Assembly (NCBI GenBank): GCA_045805265.1
Contig: JBJMLO010000006.1
Coordinates: forward strand, 39,727-103,726
From: JBJMLO01 sp045805265
Lineage (GTDB): Bacteria; Actinomycetota; UBA4738; JACQTL01
Length of the DNA: 64,000 bases
Direction: 5' to 3'
Numbering within the stretch: the stretch's first letter is position 1; the number at the start of each line of letters is the position of its first letter. The notes below the pieces were generated by a model, which was not told the origin of the DNA, did not search any database, and saw only the letters and a program-made list of their open reading frames with translations. The position numbers and the translations under genes were made by a program. Shown one piece after another: positions 23,324-32,200 of the stretch.

Positions 23324-24493
23324 TCACCGGGCGCGAGGCGAATTCGGGCGCAGCGCTGACGCAGCGGGCTCGATCCGTTCGACCAGTCGCACGTCGTGGG
23401 TGCCCGCATCCGGTTGGAGGCACCGGAGCAACCGAACGCCTTCCTCCGTGACCTCGGCCTGCTCGGGTGCGGTCAGCCGCCGGAACGGCTCGACCCGGAG
23501 CGTCGAGCCCTCCTTCTGCCCGGAGTGCACCCGCCACCTGGCGGCGAGGAATCCGTCCACCAGCACGCTGCCCCAGCCGACCTCCGTCCACTGCGCAGCC
23601 CCCACAGGGATGATCCGGGTGCGGTCTTCATGGCCGATCAGCGCATTGTCGTACTCGGGGAGGAACCGGACCGGCGCCGGCGCCTCCGGGTCGGGGAGCG
23701 GGGCCCGCGGCACGTCGAAGAGCTCGCGCCCGCGATCGTCGCGGAACGTTCGGAGCCGAGGGCGAAGCCGCTCGAATACCTCCCGCATTCCGGGCACCCC
23801 CGACCAACTCGTCGCGTCGGCCGGCGTCGCAGGGCCGAACACCGCCAGATATCTCGACACGAGCTCCCCGAGGGAGGAGCCTGGCTCGTCCGGCCCCGCC
23901 CCCAGCCAGCGCTCGAGCGTCGTGACGGCAGGGCGCCCGGAGGTGCGCCACAGCCCGCGCGGCGTGACCTGGACGGTCGGGATCAGGAACACCGCGGACG
24001 CCAGCGACGAGGCGTCGTGGTCGGGCCACCGCCCGGCGACGGCGTCGGCGAGCTCAGCCCGGGTCCTGGGTCGTTCCTCCAGCCGCTCACGCAGCAGCCG
24101 CAGGACCTCGTCGAACTCCGGACCGATCGCCTCGGCCGCCCGCCGGAAGGCCCGCTGGGCGAAGAACGCCCGCTCGACAACGGGCTGGAACAGCGGCCGC
24201 AGAGCCACCGCGTCCCGGGCGGTCACGAAGTGGAGCGTCCCCCGCAGGAACGTCATCCGGACCGCCTGCCGATCGGCGAGCGCCGCCGACAGCGCCTCCG
24301 ACCGGAACGGTTCGAGCCGCGACCACAAGGCCACGTAGGGATCCCTCGGAACCTGCGCCTGCAGCGCGACCAGCCACTCGACGGCCTCGAGCGGCCGAAG
24401 CCTCCGCCGGCGCAGCAGCAACTGCCGTTCGAGCAGGGCCCGGTTCAGCGCCCGTGGGCCGAGCACCCGCCCGGCAACGGGTCGATTGCGCAC
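23324..24493 (-). CDS. AlkZ/YcaQ-like winged-helix DNA glycosylase family protein
   Basis: A 389-residue member of the HTH_42 (winged helix DNA-binding) family. The N-terminal part contains WLVALQAQVPRDPYVALWSR, whose Q-x-Q corresponds to the catalytic motif described for AlkZ glycosylases that excise alkylated bases and unhook crosslinks. RMTFLRGTLHFVTARDA and the C-terminal FLPEYDNALIGHEDR and VLVDGFLAARW are also family features. In actinobacteria such genes often lie near antibiotic exporters, and here the DrrAB-type exporter is next on the same strand. GTG start at 24493. Confidence 0.75.
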   Translation of the reverse strand: MRNRPVAGRVLGPRALNRALLERQLLLRRRRLRPLEAVEWLVALQAQVPRDPYVALWSRLEPFRSEALSAALADRQAVRMTFLRGTLHFVTARDAVALRPLFQPVVERAFFAQRAFRRAAEAIGPEFDEVLRLLRERLEERPRTRAELADAVAGRWPDHDASSLASAVFLIPTVQVTPRGLWRTSGRPAVTTLERWLGAGPDEPGSSLGELVSRYLAVFGPATPADATSWSGVPGMREVFERLRPRLRTFRDDRGRELFDVPRAPLPDPEAPAPVRFLPEYDNALIGHEDRTRIIPVGAAQWTEVGWGSVLVDGFLAARWRVHSGQKEGSTLRVEPFRRLTAPEQAEVTEEGVRLLRCLQPDAGTHDVRLVERIEPAASALRPNSPRAR

Positions 24494-24517
24494 GGCCCCC
24501 CAACCCTACGCTGAGCC

Positions 24518-25363
24518 CTATGTCGCTGCCCTGGAGGCGGCCTTGTTGAACTGGCGGATCGAGAGCGGGACGAAGACGGCCAGGATGATCCCCACCCAGA
24601 TGAGCGTGTACACGACCGGGTGGGCCAGCGACCAGACCGTCGGCTTCGGCTCAGTCCCCGTGTTGCCGAACGCCTCGCGGGCTGCCTGAGCCACCGCCGA
24701 GATCGGGTTCCAGTCGGCGAACACCCGCAGCGGGCCCGGCAGGAGCGAGGCCCGCACGAACGTGTTGGCCACGAAGGTCAGCGGGAAGATGAACATGAAC
24801 GACGCGTTCTGGACCACCTCCACCGCCTTCACCTTCAGGCCCACCCAGGCCATGATCCAGCTGAACGCGTACGAGAAGAGCAGCAGCAGCAGGAAGCCCC
24901 GGATCGCGTCGATGGGGCCGGTCCGGATTCTCCAGCCCACGGCCAGGCCTGCCAGCGACATGACCGCGATCGAGATCGAGTTGTAGATGATGTCGCTCCC
25001 GGTCCGTCCGATCAGCACCGCCGAGCGCGCCATGGGCAGCGATCGGAACCGGTCGATCACCCCCTTGGTCATGTCGTCGGCGAGGCCGACTCCGGTGAAT
25101 GTGGATCCGAAGATGATTGTCTGGGCGAAGATTCCCGCGATCAGGAACTCCCGGTAGCTCACCCCCGGGATGTGGATCGAGCTGCCGAACACCAGCCCGA
25201 ACAGCAGCACGAACATGATCGGCGACATCAGGGTCCACACCAGGATGTCCGGGACCCGCTTGATCTTGATCAGGTTCCGCTTGGCCACCACCGCGCCGTC
25301 GGCGAACACCCGCGTCAGCGAGCTCGTCGAGCGGCCTCGCCCCGTCTCGACTGCGGCACTCAT
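24518..25363 (-). CDS. ABC-2 type transporter permease, DrrB family
   Basis: A 281-residue membrane protein with six predicted spans and the ABC-2 signature region GVIDRFRSLPMARSAVLIGR between the second and third spans, and FSYAFSWIMAWVGLK and PLTFVANTFV near the fifth. DrrB-type proteins form the membrane half of daunorubicin-type drug or lipid exporters. The ATG at 25363 overlaps the stop of the ATPase gene by 4 bp (ATGA). Confidence 0.9.
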   Translation of the reverse strand: MSAAVETGRGRSTSSLTRVFADGAVVAKRNLIKIKRVPDILVWTLMSPIMFVLLFGLVFGSSIHIPGVSYREFLIAGIFAQTIIFGSTFTGVGLADDMTKGVIDRFRSLPMARSAVLIGRTGSDIIYNSISIAVMSLAGLAVGWRIRTGPIDAIRGFLLLLLFSYAFSWIMAWVGLKVKAVEVVQNASFMFIFPLTFVANTFVRASLLPGPLRVFADWNPISAVAQAAREAFGNTGTEPKPTVWSLAHPVVYTLIWVGIILAVFVPLSIRQFNKAASRAAT

Positions 25364-26379
25364 CGGACGGCCTCCTTCACTCGGGCATCGCCTCGTCGTC
25401 CGCTCCCGTCTCCGGATTCCTCGTCGGCAGGGGGTTCCTCCTCCGCCGTGTGGCCCGTGAGCGACAGGAACACGTCGTCGAGGGTCGGCCGGCGCAGGCC
25501 GATGTCCGCGATGCGGACCTTCCCCTCCTCGAACCGCTCCAGGACCCGCTTCAGGACGTCCGGCCCGCCCGTGGAGGCCGCGGTCAGCGTGCGGATCTGC
25601 TCGTCGACCTGGACCTCCTCCCCGCACAGCGCCCCGAGGATCAACCGGGCCGTGGGGAGGTCGCCGGCCTCCGCCAGGACCACCTCCACCCGCTCGCCGC
25701 CGACCTGAGCCTTGAGCTTGTCGGCGGTCCCGTGCGCGATCACGCGACCGTGGTCGATGACGACGATGTCGTCCGCCAGCCGGTCCGCCTCCTCCATGTA
25801 CTGGGTCGTCAGCAGCACCGTGGATCCGCCATGGACCAGCTCGTGGATGGTCCCCCACATCTGCACCCGGCTCCGGGGGTCGAGACCCGTGGTGGGTTCG
25901 TCGAGGAACAGGACCTCGGGCTTGGCCACGAGCGCCGCCGCCAGGTCCAGGCGCCGCCGCATGCCTCCCGAGTACGTCTTCGTCGGCCGGTCGGCGGCGT
26001 CGGCCAGGTCGAACACGTCGAGGAGCTCGCGGGCCCGCTCCCGCGACCGTTCCTTCCCCAGGTGGTACAGCCGGCCCACCATGTCGAGGTTCTCGAAGCC
26101 GGTCAGGTACTCGTCGACGGCGGCGTTCTGGCCCGAGAGCCCGATGCGTTCCCGCACCTTGTCGGGCTCCTCGCAGACGTCGATGCCCGCGACGATGGCC
26201 CGGCCCTCGTCGGGCTCGAGCAGCGTGGTCAGGATGCGCACCGCCGTGGTTTTCCCCGCGCCGTTGGGTCCGAGCAGCCCCAGCACCGTCCCCTGCGGCA
26301 CGGAGATGTCGATGCCGTCGAGGGCGGTCACGTCTCCATACCGCTTGACCAGGTTCTCGGTCAGGATCGTGTCGTTCAC
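25360..26379 (-). CDS. daunorubicin resistance-type ABC transporter ATPase, DrrA family
   Basis: A 339-residue ATPase: Walker A GPNGAGKTT, the DrrA-specific Q-loop region LSGQNAAVDEYLTGFENL, signature YSGGMRRRLDLA, Walker B VLFLDEPTTGLDP, and the C-terminal DrrA motif RRPTLDDVFLSLTGH. An acidic tail of about 35 residues follows. It energises the permease encoded next. GTG start at 26379. Confidence 0.93.
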   Translation of the reverse strand: MNDTILTENLVKRYGDVTALDGIDISVPQGTVLGLLGPNGAGKTTAVRILTTLLEPDEGRAIVAGIDVCEEPDKVRERIGLSGQNAAVDEYLTGFENLDMVGRLYHLGKERSRERARELLDVFDLADAADRPTKTYSGGMRRRLDLAAALVAKPEVLFLDEPTTGLDPRSRVQMWGTIHELVHGGSTVLLTTQYMEEADRLADDIVVIDHGRVIAHGTADKLKAQVGGERVEVVLAEAGDLPTARLILGALCGEEVQVDEQIRTLTAASTGGPDVLKRVLERFEEGKVRIADIGLRRPTLDDVFLSLTGHTAEEEPPADEESGDGSGRRGDARVKEAVR

Positions 26380-26534
26380 GGCCGTTCCTTTCTCGTCCTC
26401 GGGCCTCCGTCTCGGGCCGCATGGTAGATCAGGCGTCGAATGTCCGGTGGGTTCTGGGGATGGGACCGCCGCACGGCGCGGAACTCATCGGTCGACGCGG
26501 CCCCGGTGATTGGACCGCGCGATCGCGCGGGAGG

Positions 26535-27554
26535 CTACGAGTCGAGCCGCGACGGGAGGCCGAAGAGCGGGAACAGCGACTCGGTGCCCAGGAAGAACGT
26601 GATCCCGCTGAGCCGGTCGCCCCGGCGTTCGAGCACCTGGAGCGACCACGGCTCGAGGCCGCCGTTCGGGTCGGGCTTGTACTGGCCGAACGCCGGCGAG
26701 CCGTTGGCCACGACCGGGATCAGGCGCGAGCCGCGGCAGCCGATCCCCGGGCCCAGGCACCACCGGACGATGTCGTCGTGGGTCTGGAGCCACAGCTCGT
26801 AGGGCGGCATGTTCCAGGTCGCGTCCTCATGCAGCAGCGAGGTGAGTGCGTTCATGTCGTAGGACTCGAACGCGCGGACGTAGCGGTCCAGGAGGCCTCG
26901 CTGCTCCTCGTCCAGGGGCTCGTGCCAGCCGTCGTCGTTCATCCGGTGCTCGGCGAGCGTCGCCCGGGCGCGCTGCAGCGCGCTGTTGACCGACGCCACG
27001 GAGGTGTCGAGCAGCTCGGCCACCTCGGAGGCGCGCCACCGCAGGACCTCCCGCAGGATCAGTACGGCCCGCTGGCGCGGCGGGAGGTGCTGGAGCGCGG
27101 CGACGAACGCGAGGCGGATCGCCTCGCGCTGCTCGGCCACCGCGGCCGGATCCGCGGCCGGCCCGGAGTCGCCGGCCTGCAACACGCGGCCGTTGGGGAC
27201 CGGCTCGAGCCAGGTGACCTCCGGGAGCCCCTCGCCCAGCGGCCCGTCGGCGGTTCCCGGGGCGTTGAGGTCCATCGGGCGGGCCCGCCGTTCGCGGCCG
27301 CCCAGCATGTCGAGGCACACGTTGGTGGCGATGCGGTACAGCCAGGACCGCAGCGCCGCCCGGCCCTCGAACCCCTCGAACCCTCGCCACGCCCGGAGCA
27401 GCGTCTCCTGGACCGCGTCCTCGGCCTCGAAGGCCGACCCCAGCATCCGGTAGCAGTGCGCGGTCAGCTCGACCCGGTACCGCTCCAGCTGCGCCATCAC
27501 CTCGCGCTCCTGGAGCCTCTCGCCGGGCCCCCGGTGTGTCTTGACGTCGGCCAA
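26535..27554 (-). CDS. ECF sigma factor with C-terminal SnoaL-like domain (SigJ/X5 type)
   Basis: A 339-residue sigma-70 family protein. Region 2 is HCYRMLGSAFEAEDAVQETLLRAW and LRSWLYRIATNVCLD; region 4 is LPPRQRAVLILREVLRWRASEVAELLDTSVASVNSALQRAR. From about residue 215 it continues into a SnoaL/NTF2-like domain (VRAFESYDMNALTSLLHEDATWNMPPY), which in related groups controls the sigma factor directly, replacing an anti-sigma protein. No anti-sigma gene is adjacent. The TTG start at 27554 was chosen because GGAGGT lies eight bases upstream; ATG 27497 is an alternative. Confidence 0.9.
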   Translation of the reverse strand: MADVKTHRGPGERLQEREVMAQLERYRVELTAHCYRMLGSAFEAEDAVQETLLRAWRGFEGFEGRAALRSWLYRIATNVCLDMLGGRERRARPMDLNAPGTADGPLGEGLPEVTWLEPVPNGRVLQAGDSGPAADPAAVAEQREAIRLAFVAALQHLPPRQRAVLILREVLRWRASEVAELLDTSVASVNSALQRARATLAEHRMNDDGWHEPLDEEQRGLLDRYVRAFESYDMNALTSLLHEDATWNMPPYELWLQTHDDIVRWCLGPGIGCRGSRLIPVVANGSPAFGQYKPDPNGGLEPWSLQVLERRGDRLSGITFFLGTESLFPLFGLPSRLDS

Positions 27555-27642
27555 CGCTGCCTACCTCCGGTTCATGGGAAGTGGACAGTATCGCCCCGAT
27601 CCGGCACAACGTCATCCGCCGTGAATCGCCGGCCCTTCGCGG

Positions 27643-28249
27643 TCACTGATCGAAATCCACGAGCGCTCGACGTACGCGCCTTCGGATTCGGGCGTCGTTC
27701 CGCCGCAGGAGCCTGCCGAGCGGCGGATCGGCCACCGAGACCTCCTTCAACCGCGATCGCACGTACGTCCAGTCGATCTGATCGTGCCCGGCGGCGACGA
27801 CCGCCAGCGCGGACTGGAACTCCGTACCCTCACGCTCGGTGACGGTCGACTGAGGGAGCCGGTCGACGTACAGGTCTTCGAGCCCGATGACTCGGGCCGT
27901 GCCGCGCCCCACCTTCACCCTCTGCAGTACGGGACTTGTCGCCGTCGATCCGAGCATCGGGGAACTCGAGGGCGACCTGGATCCCCGGGTGCTGCCAATG
28001 GCGGCCGTGCCTCTGGAAGCCGAGCCGTCGCAGGGTCGATCGATCCTCCTCGGAGAGTGCGGCGCGCAGGTCGAGGTCGGTGGGGTGATACTCGCCCGCC
28101 GTCCAGTACTCCTCGGCGGTCCCTCCCACGACGATGGGATCGTCGGACAACACCTCGCGGAGCGCCGCAGCAACCAGGAGGTGGCGCTTCAGCCGTTCAC
28201 GTTCGCGTGCGGCGCGGTCGAGCAGCGCTTGCGCCTTCGAATCGCTCAC
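27643..28249 (-). pseudogene. nucleotidyltransferase-like protein, frameshifted
   Basis: Two overlapping minus-strand frames together make one protein. The first (from GTG 28249) gives LLVAAALREVLSDDPIVVGGTAEEYWTAGEYHPTDLDLRAAL to QVALEFPDARIDGDKS. The second continues with VLQRVKVGRGTARVIGLEDLYVDRL to the stop at 27643. The switch needs one extra base near 27925-27935. The fold resembles minimal nucleotidyltransferases (GG and DLDL acidic pair, then IGLEDLYVDRL). It overlaps the end of an XRE regulator gene by 53 bp, the layout of regulator-nucleotidyltransferase pairs. Either a recent frameshift or a sequencing error. Confidence 0.65.
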
Positions 28250-28583
28250 GAGTCAGTCCATCAGCTTTCAGGGTCCTGGCTTCGGCTTTCGTGGGGCGGC
28301 GCTCCCAGGGATTGAACGAGTAGTCGCCGAGAACCCGGCGGACGCGCCGGCGCCGTTCCGCTCGGGTGGGAAGCTGGCCCTCCGGCTCGACGACGATCTC
28401 AATCGGTCTTCCGGTGGCGCGGGCCACCTTCTGGAGGACCGGGAGGGAGGGCACCGAGCGGCCGGACTCCAATCTCGACACGGCAGACTGGGTGGTGCCC
28501 ATCCGCTCCGCCAGCTCAGCCTGGGTCAGACCCGCATCCCTTCGGGCTTGGGCGACCTGTCGCCCGATTCGCTCAGCGTTCAT
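28197..28583 (-). CDS. XRE-family helix-turn-helix regulator
   Basis: About 128 residues from ATG 28583. The helix-turn-helix is RRDAGLTQAELAERMGTTQSAVSRLESGRSVPSLPVLQKVA (about 12-52), followed by IEIVVEPEG and a basic C-terminal tail. It is probably the regulator or antitoxin of the nucleotidyltransferase-like gene that overlaps its 3' end. GTG 28592 is in frame but only two bases from a -10 box, so the ATG is preferred. Confidence 0.8.
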   Translation of the reverse strand: MNAERIGRQVAQARRDAGLTQAELAERMGTTQSAVSRLESGRSVPSLPVLQKVARATGRPIEIVVEPEGQLPTRAERRRRVRRVLGDYSFNPWERRPTKAEARTLKADGLTRERFEGASAARPRRTRT

Positions 28584-28593
28584 TCTCGACACG

Positions 28594-28619
28594 AGTATAG
28601 CGGGGATGCTATGTGCTAT
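28594..28619 (-). promoter_or_regulatory. candidate promoter and operator of the XRE-nucleotidyltransferase pair
   Basis: On the minus strand TATACT (28599-28594) is a strong -10 hexamer about ten bases before the ATG, suggesting a leaderless message. On the plus strand the pentamers ATAGC (28597-28601), GCTAT (28608-28612) and GCTAT (28615-28619) form an inverted pair plus a direct copy around this box. These may be operator half-sites for the XRE protein. No -35 consensus is visible. Confidence 0.4.
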
Positions 28620-29125
28620 CTCCCAGGCGGGATTTCCTCGACGCGGCCGACCTGTTCGGCGTAGGCCCAGAGGTCGATGGGCGGCGGTTCCACGCCGAGC
28701 GTGGTGAGCACGGTGCAGATCTGGCTGCGGTGCTCGGTTCCGTGGTGCAGCGCCTGCGCGAGGCGGATGCCCATCGTCGTGCGGGTCTCGGACCCGTCGT
28801 CGCGGCGCCGGATGTTGGGCGCGTCCGGATCGAGGTCACGCGCCAGGAGCGCCGACCAGGCGGCGGCGTGGTCCTCCATCGCGGCCCGGAGCTCCGGGAG
28901 GTCGATGTGGTCCTCGTCGACGAGGTGGCCGCGCTCGCCGGTCGCGGCGAACAGGTAGTAGGCGTCGGACCCGACGAGGTGGCGCTGCGTCTCGAGGATC
29001 GAGCCGTAGGTCCCGGGGACGGGGGTCGCGAGCTGCTCCGAGCTGAGTTCGAGGCACACATCCAGCAACCGCAGCGTCGCCCACACGTGGTGGTCGAACG
29101 CGTCCTCCAGCATGGGCCTGCTCAT
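28616..29125 (-). CDS. DinB-family putative metal-dependent enzyme
   Basis: A 169-residue four-helix DinB protein with its three histidines in the usual places: FDHHVWATLRLLDVC near the N terminus, GSILETQRHLVGSDAYY, and HGTEHRSQICTVL. Family members include mycothiol- or bacillithiol-dependent transferases and DNA-damage-induced proteins of unknown role. ATG 29125 is used; ATG 29110 is also possible. The 3' end reaches the operator region of the XRE gene. Confidence 0.82.
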   Translation of the reverse strand: MSRPMLEDAFDHHVWATLRLLDVCLELSSEQLATPVPGTYGSILETQRHLVGSDAYYLFAATGERGHLVDEDHIDLPELRAAMEDHAAAWSALLARDLDPDAPNIRRRDDGSETRTTMGIRLAQALHHGTEHRSQICTVLTTLGVEPPPIDLWAYAEQVGRVEEIPPGR

Positions 29126-29226
29126 GCGGGCACCGTAACAGGCCACCCCTGGCCCTTGATGTCCCGGACCCGGCGGGCGTACGTTCGCGCCCGGGTGGGT
29201 CGCGAGCCCCGCGCTCGGGGGAGGAC

Positions 29227-32200
29227 ATGGCCATCGACTCGGTGAACGGCCGGCGGATCGCCGACTACCGGCTGGAGTCCGTGCTGGGCCGGGGAGGGCA
29301 GGGGGTCGTCTACCTCGCCGAGCACGTCCACCTGGGGCGGAAGGTCGCGCTGAAGCTGCTCGCTCCCGAGATGGCGGCCGACGCCGAGTTCCGGGCCCGG
29401 TTCGTCTCCGAGTCCCGCATCGCGGCCTCGCTCGACCACCCCAACATCCTCGCCGTCTACGACGGCGGCGAGTCCGATGGCGAGCTGTACGTGGCCGTCC
29501 GGCTGGTGGGGGGCAGCGACCTCGCCACCATCCTGGAGGAACAGGGGCACATGGCGCCTGCGCGGGCGCTGGACGTCGTCGGGCCGGTCGCCGCGGCGCT
29601 CGACTTCGCGCACGCCCACGGCCTGGTCCACCGCGACGTGAAGCCCGGCAACGTGCTGATCGAGCCGCCGACGGCCGAGCGGGACCACGAGGAGATCTTC
29701 CTCGCCGACTTCGGGCTCACCAAGCGGGTACGGGTGGACGAGCCTGACGCCGGGCGCGCCGGTGCGCGGACCGATGCCGGCGCCCCCGCCGCGGCGATCG
29801 CCGCTGGGCCGGATGCCGCGCAGGCGCGCGCGCCCGTGACCCAGGCCGGGATGTTCCTCGGGACCCCGGAGTTCGCCGCTCCAGAACAGGTCCGGGGCGA
29901 GCCGCTGACCGGCGCCGCCGACCAGTACGCGCTGGCGTGTGTCCTGTTCCAGTGCCTGACCGGCGAGCTGCCGTTCGAGCGGGACACGGTCGAGCTGGTG
30001 CTGATCGCCCACGCCATGGAGCCGCCGCCGTCGCTGCGGTCCCGGCGGCCCGAGCTCCCGGAACGCCTGGACGAGGTCGTCGCCCGCGGCATGGCGAAGG
30101 ACCCCGCGGCCCGGTACCCGTCGTGCACGGCGTTCGTTCGCGCCGCGCGGGAGGTCCTGCGGAAGGCGCCGAAGGTGTTCGTCTCCTACGCCCGGGGCGA
30201 CAAGCCGTTCGTCGAACGCCTCCACGCCGGCCTGGCCGACCGCGGCCGCGACACCTGGGTGGACTGGACGGGGATCGCGCCGTCGGCGGTGTGGATGGCC
30301 GAGATCCGCCAGGCGATCGACCGGGCGGCGGCGTTCGTGTTCGTGATCTCGCCGGACTCGGCCGAGTCGGGCTCCTGCCGCGAGGAGCTCGCCCACGCCG
30401 AAGCCGCGAACAAGCGGATCGTCCCCGTCGTGTATCGCGACGTGGAGCCGTCGCTCCTGCCGCCGGCACTGGCCGCGCGGAACTGGATCTTCCTGCGCTC
30501 GGGGGACGACCGGGACGAGGGGCTCGCCAAGATCCTCGAGGCAATCGACCTGGACCCGGAGTGGGTCGAGGCGCACACGCGCCTGTTGACCCGCGCGCGG
30601 GAGTGGGAGGCGGGCGGCAGGAAGGCCTCGCTCGCGCTCCGGGGCGGGCAGCTGAAGGACGCCGAGGAGTGGCTGGCGAGCGCCCGGGGCCGCGAGCCAC
30701 CGCCCGCGCAGCTCCACACGGAGTACGTCCTGGCAAGCCGCCGGCAGGCCGGGCGCCGCCAGCGCAGCGGCTTCGCGGTGGTGACTGCCGCGCTGCTCGT
30801 CATGGCGCTCCTCGCCGGTCTCGCGTTCGCGCAGCGGCAGGCGGCGAACCACCAGCGGAACGTGGCCCGGCAGCAGCGGGCCGAGGCCGTGCGGCAGGCC
30901 AGGCTGGCGCTGTCGCGGCAGCTCACGGCCCAGGCGCTTCCGCTGCTCGGGTCGAAGATCGACACCGGCCTGCTGCTCGCGCTCCAGGCATACCGCACGG
31001 CGCACACGAATCAGGCCCGCGACGCCCTGCTGGCGGGCGTGCAGGACAGCGCGCACCTCGTCCGATTCCTGCGCAGGCCGGCCCCCGGGCTGCTCCGGAC
31101 CATGGCGTTCAGCCCGAACGGCCGGACGATCGCGGTGGGGGCCGGGGACGTCGTCCTGTGGGACGTCGCGTCAGGGCGTGTGGTGGGCCGGCCGATCCCC
31201 GGCGACACGGCGGCCTTCAGCCCGGACGGCGCGACCCTCGCCGTCGGGAGCTCGCGGGGTCCGGTCACGCTGTGGGACGTTGCGAAGCGCCGGGAGGCGG
31301 GGTCGCTGGGGCCGGCGTCGGCGGCCGCCGGGAGCGAGGCCTTCAGCCCGGACGGGAAGGCGCTCGCCGTCGGGAGCTCGAAGGGGGCACCGCAGGGCAG
31401 GGCCCGCATCGCCCTGTTCGATGTGGCCTCCGGAAACCAGATCGGGAGCGCGCTGGTCGGACATCCGCTTCCCGGCCCCGCGGGAGGGGTTCCGAACGGC
31501 GTCTTCGACGTGGAGTTCAGCCCGAACGGGAAGCTGCTCGTGGCGGGGTCGATGCTCGACGTGGAGCTGTTCGACGTCGCGACCCACCGGGTGGTCGCGG
31601 TCGCGCTGGCGGGACGCGGCGGGCAGGCCTCGTTCACCGTCCAGGGGGCCTTCCACCGGGGGACGTTCAGCCCGGACGGCCGGCTGCTCGCCGTCGCCGG
31701 GTCCGGGAACAGCGTCAAGCTGTGGGACGTCGCCCGCAACCGCCAGGCCGGCCGGCCCCTGACGGGCCACACCGCCACGGTCACGAGCCTAGCCTTCGCT
31801 CCTGACGGCGGGTCGCTCGCCGCCGGGGCCGCCGACAACTCCGTCATCAGGTGGGACCTCCAGCACGGCCAGCAGGTGGGCCAGCCACTGGTCGGGCACA
31901 CGTCGGCCGTGACCGGCCTCGCGTTCAGCGCGGACGGGTCGACGCTTGTCTCGGGGGAGATCAACGGAACGGTGATCCTGTGGAACGTAGGACCGCGCCA
32001 GCCGGTGGTGCAGTCGGTGGTCGCGTTCAACCCCGTCATCGGCCTTGCGTTCAGTCCCGACGGAACGACGCTCGCCCAGAGCGGCCTGCCGATCACGCTC
32101 AGGGACCCGACGACGGGCCGGGTGACCGGCACCCTGCCGGCCGAGGGGCCCCCACCGGGGTTCGCGCAGTCGCTGGCCTTCAGCCCTGACGGGAAGACGC

